Shown: piece after piece, positions 38,929-46,749 of the stretch
Layout of the letters: the number at the start of each line of letters is the position of its first letter
How positions within the stretch are numbered: position 1 is the first letter of the stretch
Assembly: GCA_963782965.1 (NCBI GenBank)
Contig: CAWALV010000006.1
Span: forward strand, 1,426,001-1,490,000
Reading direction: 5' to 3'
DNA: 64,000 nucleotides
Source: CAWALV01 sp963782965
GTDB lineage: Bacteria; Actinomycetota; Actinomycetes; Acidothermales; Acidothermaceae
Translations under genes and position numbers: made by a program
The notes under the pieces: model-generated
Told to the model about the DNA's origin: nothing
The model's database searches: none
The model's input: the letters and a program-made list of their open reading frames with translations, nothing else

Positions 38929-38959
38929 TTGACAGACGCGGGACGCGAGCAGGTATGTT
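38929..38959 (+). promoter_or_regulatory. candidate promoter TTGACA-N19-TATGTT
   Basis: A perfect -35 TTGACA and a -10 TATGTT separated by 19 bases (slightly long) within the CAP/lnt gap. Transcription from it would start near 38966, about 365 bases before lnt. Confidence 0.4.
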
Positions 38960-39316
38960 CCCGGGCGTCCACCGAGATGTCCGGTAAGGAGAACCCTTCT
39001 CCGCTGACGAGCCTGAGTCGTCGGCGATTCGCGCGGGCACTGCGCGATCGCCCCGGTGCCAGGCCCAGGCAGTCGGGCGATTTGAAGGACGCCGCTCCGC
39101 CGGGAGGGGGTGCGACAGCCGGGAGGGCCCGGGTGCCCAGTAGACAACGACGGCACGCTCGCAGCCGGCGAGCATGCGGTCGGTCCGAAGGGCGCCCGGC
39201 CCTTACCGAGTGCCGGCAGGGAGTGCGTGCCAAGGCTGCCGCGCGACCCGCTCGAGCCTCTTGAGCTGCTCGAACCGCCCCCGCATGGTCGTGACACGTT
39301 CTTGCGTTTCCAGATG

Positions 39317-39322
39317 TAGCGT
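39317..39322 (+). promoter_or_regulatory. -10 hexamer before lnt
   Basis: TAGCGT ends 9 bases before the GTG at 39332. It gives lnt its own short-leader or leaderless promoter and supports this start. Confidence 0.35.
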
Positions 39323-39331
39323 GCAACGGAA

Positions 39332-41122
39332 GTGACGCGCGTTCAGCGCGCCGACGCTCGGTCGACCGGAGGTTTGCCGCTGAGGCATGCGCCGGCCGCC
39401 ACGGAAGGCACCGAGAGGAACCCTGCTACGGACCCACAACGCGCGGCGGTGGGCACTGGCCAGGCTCACCCGGTCACGACCTCCCTTGACGAGACCTCTC
39501 TCACCGAGATCGCCAAGCTGGGCGCCGGCGGCCGGTTCGAGCCCGTCCGGCGACGGCTACGGCTACGGCGCGGCCTCGCCAAGTGGTGGCCCGGCGGGCG
39601 ATCCTTCCTCGCGGCCGTCCTCGCCGGGTTCGTCCTGTGGAGTGCGTTCGCCCCGCTCGGCTGGTGGCCGATGGCGCCCATCGGGGCAGCGCTGCTCGCC
39701 CTTGCCGTGCGGCACCGGAACTGGCGCGCGGGCGTCTTCGTCGGCTTTGCTTGCGGCCTCGCGCTGTTCGTGCCGCTACTGGCGTGGCTGAATGTCGTCA
39801 CGCCGTTGGCGTGGCTGGTGCTCGCCGGCGTCCAATCCCTCTATCTCGCCGCGATGGGCGGCGCGTTGGCCGTGGTGGTGGGGCGGCTACCCGGTTGGCC
39901 GGTGTGGGCGAGCTGCCTGTGGGTGGGCCAGGAACTGGTTCGCTCGCGCTGGCCGCTCGGCGGCTTCACCTGGGGACGCCTCGCGTTCAGCCAGCCCGAC
40001 ACGCCGTTCACCGGTCTCGCCTCGGTCGGCGGGGCGCCCCTGGTCACCTTCGCGGTGGCACTCAGTGGTTGCCTGCTGGCCGTGGCTACCCGCTCGCTCG
40101 TGCGCGGGGTGCGGGTCGCGCGAGTCGGGACCGCACGCACGGGTGCGCCTCGCCGGGGTGCCCGGGTCGCGATCGCCGCGCTCTTCGCCGCGGTGGCCGT
40201 TCCAGCGGCGGCGCTGGCGATCCCACGACCGACCGCCGGCGATCCACTCCAGGTGGCCGTCGTGCAAGGCAACGTGCCGCACCCGGGGACCCACTTTCTC
40301 GGCCAGGCCGAGCAGGTGCTCGACAACCACCTGCGCGAGACCGCGAAACTCTCGTCGGCGATCGCTGCGGGCACCTTGCCGAAGCCGCAGATCGTGCTGT
40401 GGTCGGAGAACGCTTCTGATGTGGATCCGCTGCACGAGCCGTCGGTGAAGAGCGCCATCCAGCAGGCGGTCGACGGTGTCGGCGTGCCGGTGCTCGTCGG
40501 ATCGGTCGTCGACGTCGACGCCAACCATGTGAGCAACACCGGCATCGTCTGGAATCCGCAGACCGGCCCGGCGGAGCAATACGCCAAGCGGCACCTCGTG
40601 CCGTTCGGCGAGTACATCCCGATGCGCAGTTTCGTGTCGCACCTGACCGGGCTGACGAGCCTGGTGCCCAGAAACTTCGTGGCCGGGAACCGGCCGGGCG
40701 CCCTGGACATCGGCCCGACGAGGATCGCCGACGTCATCTGCTTCGAGGTCGCCTTCGACAACGAGGTTCGTGCCGGAGTGAAGGGTGGCGGGCGGCTGAT
40801 CGTCGTCCAGACCAACAACGCCACCTACATGCACACCCCGCTACCGCAGCAACAACTCGCGATGTCTCAGCTGCGCGCGGTCGAACACGGGCGCGCCGTC
40901 GTCATCGCAGCCATCAGCGGAATCAGTGCCGTCGTCGCGCCCGACGGTCACGTGGTGACCCGCACGGCTCAGATGACGCCGGCCATCATCGACCGCTCCG
41001 TCCCGCTCCGGTCGGCGTTGACGATCGCCGACCACCTCGGTGCCTGGCCGGAATGGGCGCTGGGCATACTCGGCGTGCTGGCAGTATTCGCTGCAGCGGC
41101 GCTCGTGCCAGGGCGCCGGTAA
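39332..41122 (+). CDS. lnt: apolipoprotein N-acyltransferase Lnt
   Basis: 596-aa membrane acyltransferase. A long N-terminal extension (about 85 residues, basic) precedes a TM bundle, then an extracellular carbon-nitrogen-hydrolase domain with the catalytic triad: Glu359 in LWSENASD, Lys419 in AKRHLVPFGEYIPM, and Cys470 in VICFEVAFD. A C-terminal TM anchor follows. It transfers the third acyl chain to lipoproteins. In M. tuberculosis this domain is fused to Ppm1; here Ppm1 is a separate downstream gene, 24 bases on. Start is uncertain within the N-terminal extension. Confidence 0.9.
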   Translation: MTRVQRADARSTGGLPLRHAPAATEGTERNPATDPQRAAVGTGQAHPVTTSLDETSLTEIAKLGAGGRFEPVRRRLRLRRGLAKWWPGGRSFLAAVLAGFVLWSAFAPLGWWPMAPIGAALLALAVRHRNWRAGVFVGFACGLALFVPLLAWLNVVTPLAWLVLAGVQSLYLAAMGGALAVVVGRLPGWPVWASCLWVGQELVRSRWPLGGFTWGRLAFSQPDTPFTGLASVGGAPLVTFAVALSGCLLAVATRSLVRGVRVARVGTARTGAPRRGARVAIAALFAAVAVPAAALAIPRPTAGDPLQVAVVQGNVPHPGTHFLGQAEQVLDNHLRETAKLSSAIAAGTLPKPQIVLWSENASDVDPLHEPSVKSAIQQAVDGVGVPVLVGSVVDVDANHVSNTGIVWNPQTGPAEQYAKRHLVPFGEYIPMRSFVSHLTGLTSLVPRNFVAGNRPGALDIGPTRIADVICFEVAFDNEVRAGVKGGGRLIVVQTNNATYMHTPLPQQQLAMSQLRAVEHGRAVVIAAISGISAVVAPDGHVVTRTAQMTPAIIDRSVPLRSALTIADHLGAWPEWALGILGVLAVFAAAALVPGRR

Positions 41123-41146
41123 CGCCGCCGAGGAGCGCACGAGCAC

Positions 41147-41908
41147 GTGAGCGAAGCCCCGCCCATGCCGGAGCCGTTGCCCGCCGGGGCCGACGTTCTG
41201 GTCGTGATCCCCACCTACCAGGAGCGCGAGAATCTCGCCCCGATCGTCGCGCGGGTCCGCGCAGCGAGCCCGTCCGCGCACATTCTGATCGCCGACGACA
41301 ACAGTCCTGACGGCACCGGGAAGCTGGCCGACGAGATATCGGCCGACGACGAGCACGTGCACGTGCTGCACCGCCCGGCGAAGGAGGGTCTCGGCGCTGC
41401 TTACGTCGCCGGCTTCCAATGGGGGTTGGACGCCGGGTTCGATGTGCTGGTCGAAATGGACGCCGACGGGTCGCACCAACCGGAGCAACTGCCCGACCTG
41501 CTGGCGGCGTTGAGTCAGGCCGACGTCGTCCTGGGTTCGCGCTGGGTGCCCGGCGGGACGGTGCTGAACTGGCCACATTCGCGGCGGCTACTCAGCCTCG
41601 GCGGGAACATGTACGCGCGGATCGTGCTGGGTCTGCCGTTGCACGACGCGACGGGGGGGTACCGCGCCTACCGTGCCAGCGCCTTGCGCGCGGTCGACTT
41701 CGCGACGGTGCGCTCACAGGGCTACTGCTTCCAGGTCGACCTCGCCTGGCGCAGCGTGCTGCGCGGGCTGCGCGTGGTGGAGGTGCCGATCACCTTCGTC
41801 GAGCGTACATATGGCTCGAGCAAGATGAGCCGGGCGATCGTCGCCGAGGCACTGTGGCGCATCACGGTGTGGGGGTTTCGCAGCCGGGTCCTGCGCCGCC
41901 GCGGGTAG
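41147..41908 (+). CDS. ppm1: polyprenol monophosphomannose synthase Ppm1
   Basis: 253-aa family-2 glycosyltransferase of the DPM1 type, which moves mannose from GDP-mannose to polyprenyl phosphate for lipoglycans and protein O-mannosylation. Begins ADVLVVIPTYQERENL. The metal/nucleotide site is VEMDADGSHQPEQLPDL, with GSRWVPGG and HDATGGYRAYR in the acceptor region. No membrane segment, as expected for the soluble DPM1-like type. GTG start. Convergent with rbpA across a strong hairpin. Confidence 0.92.
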   Translation: MSEAPPMPEPLPAGADVLVVIPTYQERENLAPIVARVRAASPSAHILIADDNSPDGTGKLADEISADDEHVHVLHRPAKEGLGAAYVAGFQWGLDAGFDVLVEMDADGSHQPEQLPDLLAALSQADVVLGSRWVPGGTVLNWPHSRRLLSLGGNMYARIVLGLPLHDATGGYRAYRASALRAVDFATVRSQGYCFQVDLAWRSVLRGLRVVEVPITFVERTYGSSKMSRAIVAEALWRITVWGFRSRVLRRRG

Positions 41909-41933
41909 CCAGGCGGCCGGGGCCGAAATTGAG

Positions 41934-41970
41934 CCGAGCCACGCCGCTCGGGGGAGCGGGCGTGGCTCGG
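41934..41970. terminator. bidirectional hairpin between ppm1 and rbpA
   Basis: CCGAGCCACGCCGCTC, a GGGG loop, and the complementary right arm GAGCGGGCGTGGCTCGG make a 16-bp stem with one bulged G. It lies 26 bases past the ppm1 stop and 42 past the rbpA stop, serving both convergent genes. On the rbpA side a short T-rich run follows; the ppm1 side lacks one. Confidence 0.75.
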
Positions 41971-42011
41971 GACGTGGATCGTAAGGCGCTCGCGCGCCGA
42001 CATGTGGACCG

Positions 42012-42359
42012 TCAGGCGCTCTTGCGCCGGCCGCCGAGTCGCAAGACCTCGAGCCGCTCCTGCAGGATCGCCTCGAGTTCAGGGATCGAGCGCCGCTCGC
42101 GCAGCATGTCCCAGTGACTTCGCGCGGGCTTGCCTCGCGCCTGCTCGGCGGGGGTTCCGTCCTCCCGGTTCCCGACCGCACCGCAGAATCGGCACTCCCA
42201 GGTCTGGGGCACCTCTGCCTCGGCCGAGAACGGGACCTCGTAGTGATGTCCGTTCGGACAGCTGTACTTGGCGACTTGGCGTTCCGCCGGTTCGGTGCTG
42301 TGGTCGTTCTCGTAGCTCACCGCACCAAGCCGGCTGCCGCGAAGTGCTCGCTCGGCCAT
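42012..42359 (-). CDS. rbpA: RNA polymerase-binding protein RbpA
   Basis: 115-aa actinobacterial transcription factor that binds the principal sigma factor and stabilises open complexes. N-terminal tail ERALRGSRLGAVSYENDHS, then the core zinc domain YSCPNGHHYEVPFSAEAEVP with WECRFCGA, a basic linker GKPARSHWDMLRERRS, and a C-terminal sigma-interacting helix PELEAILQERLEVLRLGG. ATG at 42359 follows GGGAGG. A GGGAAT-N18-GTT promoter lies 38-64 bases upstream, matching the known sigma-R control of rbpA in Streptomyces. Confidence 0.95.
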   Translation of the reverse strand: MAERALRGSRLGAVSYENDHSTEPAERQVAKYSCPNGHHYEVPFSAEAEVPQTWECRFCGAVGNREDGTPAEQARGKPARSHWDMLRERRSIPELEAILQERLEVLRLGGRRKSA

Positions 42360-42396
42360 GTCCGCCTCCCACAGGGCTCGGTTACGCGTCTCTACC

Positions 42397-42423
42397 AACG
42401 ACGTCAACGGCGCGAGGATTCCC
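42397..42423 (-). promoter_or_regulatory. sigma-R-type promoter of rbpA
   Basis: On the minus strand GGGAAT is followed after exactly 18 bases by GTTGG. This is the GGGAAT-N18-GTT consensus of the thiol-oxidative-stress sigma factor SigR/SigH. Start of transcription would fall near 42390. Confidence 0.7.
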
Positions 42424-42540
42424 GCAAGCGCGAGAACCACACTCTCCATAACGGACGAGCAGCCCGCCTGGTTTCGAATTTTCGGCAAGATCTCTTCGCC
42501 GAGGCCGGGCTGAGCTATTACCCCAGGAGCCGCCGAACGG

Positions 42541-42546
42541 TACGGT
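42541..42546 (+). promoter_or_regulatory. -10 hexamer for leaderless PLP-enzyme gene
   Basis: TACGGT ends 6 bases before the ATG at 42553. Confidence 0.4.
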
Positions 42547-42552
42547 TCGGGC

Positions 42553-43827
42553 ATGAATCGTGACGCCACCGATCTTGGTCGTGGGGTGATCGCCGACGAG
42601 GTCGTCGACGCCCGGTGGAAGGGCTTCCCGGCCTTGCCGGCGGGCACGACGGTCTCGTCGTTCGTGGCGAGGCGGCCGCCCCTGTTCGACGCCGGCTTCA
42701 CCTGGCCGGTGATGGTGCTGCGCGACTCGGCGATCGAGAACAACGTCACCGTGCTGGCCCGCTGGTGCGAGGCGAAGGGGATCTCCCTGGCACCCCACGG
42801 CAAGACGACGATGGCGCCGGCGCTGTTCGCCCGCCAGCTCGCGGCCGGCGCGTGGGGCATGACGGCGGCGACGCCGTGGCAGGTGCGGATGTACCGATCG
42901 TGGGGTGTCCGGCGCGTGTTCATGGCCAACGAGCTGGTCGACGTGGGCTTCGTCGGGTGGCTGCGCCGCGAACTGACCGACCCGGCGTTCGAGTTCATCT
43001 GCTACGTCGACTCGATCGCCGGCGTTCATCGGCTCGCCGAGGCGATGGACGGTAGCGAGCAGGCCCTCAAGGTCGTCGTCGAGCTGGGCGTCGCCGGCGG
43101 CCGCACCGGGGTGCGTGACCAGGCACAGGCCCGCGAGGTCGCCGAGGCGGTGGCCAAAGAACCCGGGCTCGCGTTGGTCGGCGTTTCCGGCTACGAGGCG
43201 CCGTTCGGCCACGGGCGCGGCGAGGGCACGCTCGCCGGCGTCCGCGGCTTCGTCCTTCGGCTCGCCGACCTGCTCCAGTCGCTGGACGGCGACGGGTTGC
43301 TCGACGCCCGGGCCGGCGAATACGTGTTGTCCTGCGGCGGCAGCGGCCACATCGACGTCGTGTCCGAGGTCCTCGCGGCACCGCCATCGTGCTCGCGTCC
43401 GGTGCGCTCGTTGTTGAGGAGCGGCTCCTACATCAGCCACGACAACGGGCTTTACGCGCGCACCTCGGCCTTCGCTGCTTCTCTGCGACCCGCGATCGAG
43501 GTCTGGTGCCAGGTGTGGTCGCGACCCGAGCCGGGCCTTGCGCTGCTCGGGGCCGGCCGGCGCGACCTCAGCTTCGATGCCGGCATGCCTGTCGCGCGCT
43601 GGCGGCGCGACGCCGTCAAAGGGGAGCTGTCGCCGCTGGCGGCACAAGTCAGCAGCCTCAACGACCAGCACGCGTTTCTCGACCTCGACGACTCCGTCGC
43701 CCTGGAAGTCGGCGACCTCGTGTGTCTGGGCGTTTCTCATCCGTGCACGACCCATGACAAGTGGCAACTCGTACCCGTCGTCGACGACAACAGGTGCGTC
43801 ATCGACTGCGTGCGCTGCTATTTCTAG
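42553..43827 (+). CDS. D-serine dehydratase/D-threonine aldolase-like PLP enzyme
   Basis: 424-aa fold-type III PLP enzyme (alanine-racemase-like barrel). The Schiff-base lysine is Lys84 in LAPHGKTTMAP. A C-terminal domain carries HPCTTHDKW (His396, Cys398), the zinc-binding pair of eukaryotic-type DSD1 D-serine dehydratases, whereas D-threonine aldolases use a related site. It would deaminate or cleave a D-amino acid, D-serine-like substrates being most likely. Convergent with a CGNR regulator after 6 bases. Exact substrate not decidable from sequence. Confidence 0.8.
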   Translation: MNRDATDLGRGVIADEVVDARWKGFPALPAGTTVSSFVARRPPLFDAGFTWPVMVLRDSAIENNVTVLARWCEAKGISLAPHGKTTMAPALFARQLAAGAWGMTAATPWQVRMYRSWGVRRVFMANELVDVGFVGWLRRELTDPAFEFICYVDSIAGVHRLAEAMDGSEQALKVVVELGVAGGRTGVRDQAQAREVAEAVAKEPGLALVGVSGYEAPFGHGRGEGTLAGVRGFVLRLADLLQSLDGDGLLDARAGEYVLSCGGSGHIDVVSEVLAAPPSCSRPVRSLLRSGSYISHDNGLYARTSAFAASLRPAIEVWCQVWSRPEPGLALLGAGRRDLSFDAGMPVARWRRDAVKGELSPLAAQVSSLNDQHAFLDLDDSVALEVGDLVCLGVSHPCTTHDKWQLVPVVDDNRCVIDCVRCYF

Positions 43828-43833
43828 GCTCTC

Positions 43834-44430
43834 TCAGGCGTCGCGGGGTGCTTGTTTCGGAATCGACTCGAGCCGGTGGCGCTGGTAGTACCGCGCGACG
43901 CGGGTGCGATTGCCGCACACCGTCGCCGAGCACCACCGCCGCCTGGGGTGGGTGGGCAGGAACAGCAGTGCACAGTCGGGCGCGGCGCACTCGCGCGTCG
44001 TCCCGGCGAGCCCGGAGGCGAGCAGTTCGGCGGTCGCCTCGGCGAGCGCCGCGAGAAGCTGGACGTCGCTCGGCCCGGCGCGCACCGTGTCGATCTGCGC
44101 GCCTGCCTCGCCCCACGACAGCTGCGCGTAGCTCGGGGCGGCACGCAGCGCGCCGTTGACGACGTCGACCGCGTCCGGCGGCGGCCGGTCTCCGCGGCGT
44201 GCCGAGTCGATGATGGCTGCCACGCCGGCGCGCAACCGGCGGATGCCGGCGAGGGTCGCATCGGTCGGCCGGGCCGCCGGCAACCGGTCGGCCTCGGCGA
44301 GCAGCCAGTTCTCCAGCCCTGCCGTGGTGGCGAGGACGTCGCCGCTGTCGCCACTCGCCGTTCGGGCGGTGTTGACGAAGTCGAGCGGCAATGGCTCACC
44401 GATGAGCGGGACCACGATGCGCGCAGGCAT
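43834..44430 (-). CDS. CGNR zinc-finger regulator (ABATE domain)
   Basis: 198 aa. N-terminal ABATE domain (residues about 10-120, LPLDFVNTARTA) and a C-terminal CGNR zinc finger: RECAAPDCALLFLPTHPRRR followed by WCSATVCGNRTRVARYYQRH, with four cysteines. These are putative stress-induced transcription factors in actinomycetes. TACCGT 6 bases before the ATG on the minus strand suggests a leaderless message. Ligand and targets unknown; convergent with the DSD1-type gene. Confidence 0.88.
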   Translation of the reverse strand: MPARIVVPLIGEPLPLDFVNTARTASGDSGDVLATTAGLENWLLAEADRLPAARPTDATLAGIRRLRAGVAAIIDSARRGDRPPPDAVDVVNGALRAAPSYAQLSWGEAGAQIDTVRAGPSDVQLLAALAEATAELLASGLAGTTRECAAPDCALLFLPTHPRRRWCSATVCGNRTRVARYYQRHRLESIPKQAPRDA

Positions 44431-44436
44431 TCGCTA

Positions 44437-44442
44437 ACGGTA
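44437..44442 (-). promoter_or_regulatory. -10 hexamer for leaderless CGNR regulator
   Basis: Minus-strand TACCGT ends 6 bases before the ATG at 44430. Confidence 0.4.
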
Positions 44443-44534
44443 GCAGGCGACGAGCAGACATTAGATCGGGCACGATCGCGTGGCGCCGACCGCGCGGACT
44501 CGCATTTCCCGTTCAGATCAGTGCCGTCCTGCCG

Positions 44535-45482
44535 ATGATTTTGCCGGTACAGGTGATTGCATTGGTGTCCCATCCAGGTTCAGTGGATCCCGCGGATCCA
44601 GCGCGTTCGGGAGGGCTGGTGTCGGCGCGATCGGTGGATCGGCAGACCGTCGATGAGACGGTCTTCAGCCGGGCGGCCGCGCTCATGCTGCTCGTCGATC
44701 CCGACCACCGGATCGTGCTCGCCAACGATGCCGCCGAACAGGTGCTCGGTGGTGCCCCGCTCGTCGGCCACGACCTCGCGCTGCTGCTGGCCGCGCGCGA
44801 CGTCCCGGAGTTCCGGCGGTCGTTGCGCAGAGCGCTGCGCGAGCGCGAGCCGGCAACTCACGAGTGCGAGCTGTCGGCGACGGACGGCGCGGTCCGGCGC
44901 AGCGTCGCGTGGTCGATCACGCCGGTGGGTGACAATCCGCGCCGTGCCGTGTGCGTGGGGGTCGACGTCACGGACGCACGGAACCAGATGGAGATCCTGC
45001 GCTCTCGGGCGCTGACCGACGACCTGACCGGACTCCCGAACCGTGCCGGCCTGCTCGAGCACCTGCGCGAGATGGCGGGCAGCGGGGCCACCGTGGTGTT
45101 CTGCGACCTGGACCGCTTCAAGAACATCAACGACAACTTGGGTCACGCGGCCGGAGACGTCGTGCTGGTGCAGGCGTCGAACCGGCTGAAGCGGGCGGTT
45201 CGCGGCGAAGACTTCGTGGCTCGGCTGGGCGGCGACGAGTTCGTCATCATTGTTCCGCCCGAGCCGGAGACCGACGTCGACGGCCTCGGGCGCCGGCTGC
45301 TGCGCGCCATCGAACAACCGATGGTCCTGCCGGGCGGGATGGCCGCGACGGTCGGTATGTCGATCGGGCGAGCCGTGCTGGCCCCGGGGGCCGACCCGAC
45401 GCAAGTGCTGTGCGCCGCCGACCGCAACATGTACACGATGAAGTCGCGGCTGCCGACGCGCACCAGCCGAGACGCCGAGTAG
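44535..45482 (+). CDS. PAS-GGDEF diguanylate cyclase
   Basis: 315-aa cytosolic signalling protein. A PAS-like sensor occupies residues about 35-150 (AAALMLLVDPDHRIVLANDA), followed by a GGDEF domain (about 155-305) with RLTDDLTGLPNRAG-type entry and an intact GGDEF active site at 232-236 (LGGDEFVIIV). No EAL domain. It would make c-di-GMP. I-site RxxD at the expected place is not obvious. Overlaps no neighbour; the lipoprotein gene starts 4 bases after its stop. Confidence 0.88.
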   Translation: MILPVQVIALVSHPGSVDPADPARSGGLVSARSVDRQTVDETVFSRAAALMLLVDPDHRIVLANDAAEQVLGGAPLVGHDLALLLAARDVPEFRRSLRRALREREPATHECELSATDGAVRRSVAWSITPVGDNPRRAVCVGVDVTDARNQMEILRSRALTDDLTGLPNRAGLLEHLREMAGSGATVVFCDLDRFKNINDNLGHAAGDVVLVQASNRLKRAVRGEDFVARLGGDEFVIIVPPEPETDVDGLGRRLLRAIEQPMVLPGGMAATVGMSIGRAVLAPGADPTQVLCAADRNMYTMKSRLPTRTSRDAE

Positions 45483-45486
45483 CCGG

Positions 45487-46737
45487 GTGAGGCGAGCCCG
45501 CGCGGCGTGGGTGTTCGTCGCGCTGGCCGTCGCAGGCACCGCGTGCCAGGCTCACGGCTCCGCCGCGCCGTCCCGATCGGGTTCGGCGACCGTCAGCGTC
45601 GGGTCGAGTTCGCAGGGCAGCGCTCCAGGGAGTTCGGCGGGCCCGGCCGGCTCGGCATCCGCCGACGCGACGTCGACGCCGTCACCGGGGGAGTCACGAA
45701 CGGCGAGCGTTTCCTCCACCGCTTCCGGCGCGACCGCCGCGCCGGCAGCGACGACCGCACCGCCGCCGGCGACTCATCCGACACCGACTCCCACGCGGCC
45801 GGCGACCACAACGACACCGCCACCGCCGGTCGCCGGTGGGGCAGCTGGCGCGGACGTGTTACCCGGCACCCGGTGCCAAGTGTTTCCGGCCGACAACTAC
45901 TGGCACGCCGACATTCGCGGCCTCCCCGTCGACGCGCACAGCGCGCAGTGGCTCGCCGCCATGGGTGCGTCGTCGCATCGGCTGCATCCCGACTTCGGAC
46001 CGTCCTACGGCGCGCAACCGCTGCCCTACGGCATCCCGGTCACCGTCGTCGCGGCAGGTCATCCACGGGTGCCCGTCACCTTCGACTACGCCGGCGAAAG
46101 CGACCGGCTCGGCTACCCGCTCGGTGCCGACACCCTGATCGAAGGCGGCCCCAACGCGAGCGGCGATCGCCACGCCATCGTCGTCACCGCCGACACCTGC
46201 GAGCTGTTCGAGACGTGGGACACCCACCAGACGGCGTCCGGGTGGACCGCGGGTTCGGGGGCGCACTGGTCGTTGACGAGCGACGCGCTTCGGCCCGACG
46301 GCGCGACCTCGGCCGACGCCGCCGGCCTGGCGATCCTGCCCGGGCTGCTGCGCTGGGACGAAGTGGCCGCCGGGCAGGTCGACCACGCGATCCGCTTCAC
46401 CACGAACCTGACCGACGCCTCCCACCTGTGGCCCGCACGCCACGACGCGAGTTCAACGCACAATGCCGCGCTGCCGCCGATGGGCGCCCGGTTCCGCCTC
46501 AAGGGTTCGTTCGACATCTCGCACTACAGCAAGCAGGCACAAGCGGTGCTACGCGCGATGCAGACCTACGGGCTCGTGTTGGCCGACAACGGCTCGCCGT
46601 GGTACTTCCAAGGCACGGCCGATAGCGGGTGGCCCGACGCCGTCATCTCGGAGCTGAAAACGATTCCGGCGAGGGCGTTCGAGGCCGTTGACACCAGCGG
46701 CCTCGAACTCAGTGCGAACAGCGGCGCAGCGCGCTGA
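45487..46737 (+). CDS. secreted lipoprotein with a large unknown domain
   Basis: 416 aa from GTG. Signal peptide with lipobox AGTAC (Cys20), then a Ser/Thr/Pro/Ala-rich linker to about residue 118. A globular domain follows: GTRCQVFPADNYWHADIRGL, then YGIPVTVVAAGHPRVPVTFD, DRHAIVVTADTCELFETWDT and FRLKGSFDISHYSKQAQAVL. The domain recurs in bacterial extracellular proteins I recall only as uncharacterised; fold and activity unknown. Four bases after the diguanylate cyclase, so co-transcribed. Confidence 0.75.
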   Translation: MRRARAAWVFVALAVAGTACQAHGSAAPSRSGSATVSVGSSSQGSAPGSSAGPAGSASADATSTPSPGESRTASVSSTASGATAAPAATTAPPPATHPTPTPTRPATTTTPPPPVAGGAAGADVLPGTRCQVFPADNYWHADIRGLPVDAHSAQWLAAMGASSHRLHPDFGPSYGAQPLPYGIPVTVVAAGHPRVPVTFDYAGESDRLGYPLGADTLIEGGPNASGDRHAIVVTADTCELFETWDTHQTASGWTAGSGAHWSLTSDALRPDGATSADAAGLAILPGLLRWDEVAAGQVDHAIRFTTNLTDASHLWPARHDASSTHNAALPPMGARFRLKGSFDISHYSKQAQAVLRAMQTYGLVLADNGSPWYFQGTADSGWPDAVISELKTIPARAFEAVDTSGLELSANSGAAR

Positions 46738-46749
46738 TCGAAGTTCGGC

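Larger units (their letters stand above)
38815..39331. other. 517-bp non-coding stretch with hairpins
   Basis: No convincing gene on either strand. It contains a promoter-like TTGACA/TATGTT pair (38929-38959) and a GGAGAA-CCC-TTCTCC hairpin near 38990. A stem of 10 positions with one C-A mismatch is at 39153-39177. A stem-loop at 39181-39208 pairs CGGT/ACCG and AAGGGC/GCCCTT with a CCG bulge. I could not match it to RNase P, 6C RNA, ydaO or another riboswitch from memory. Possible small or leader RNA upstream of lnt; see findings. Confidence 0.4.

Noticed and set aside
38824..39264. 146-codon plus-strand frame in the CAP/lnt gap
   Set aside because: Arg/Ala-rich low-complexity translation, no plausible start with ribosome site, and no recognisable family.
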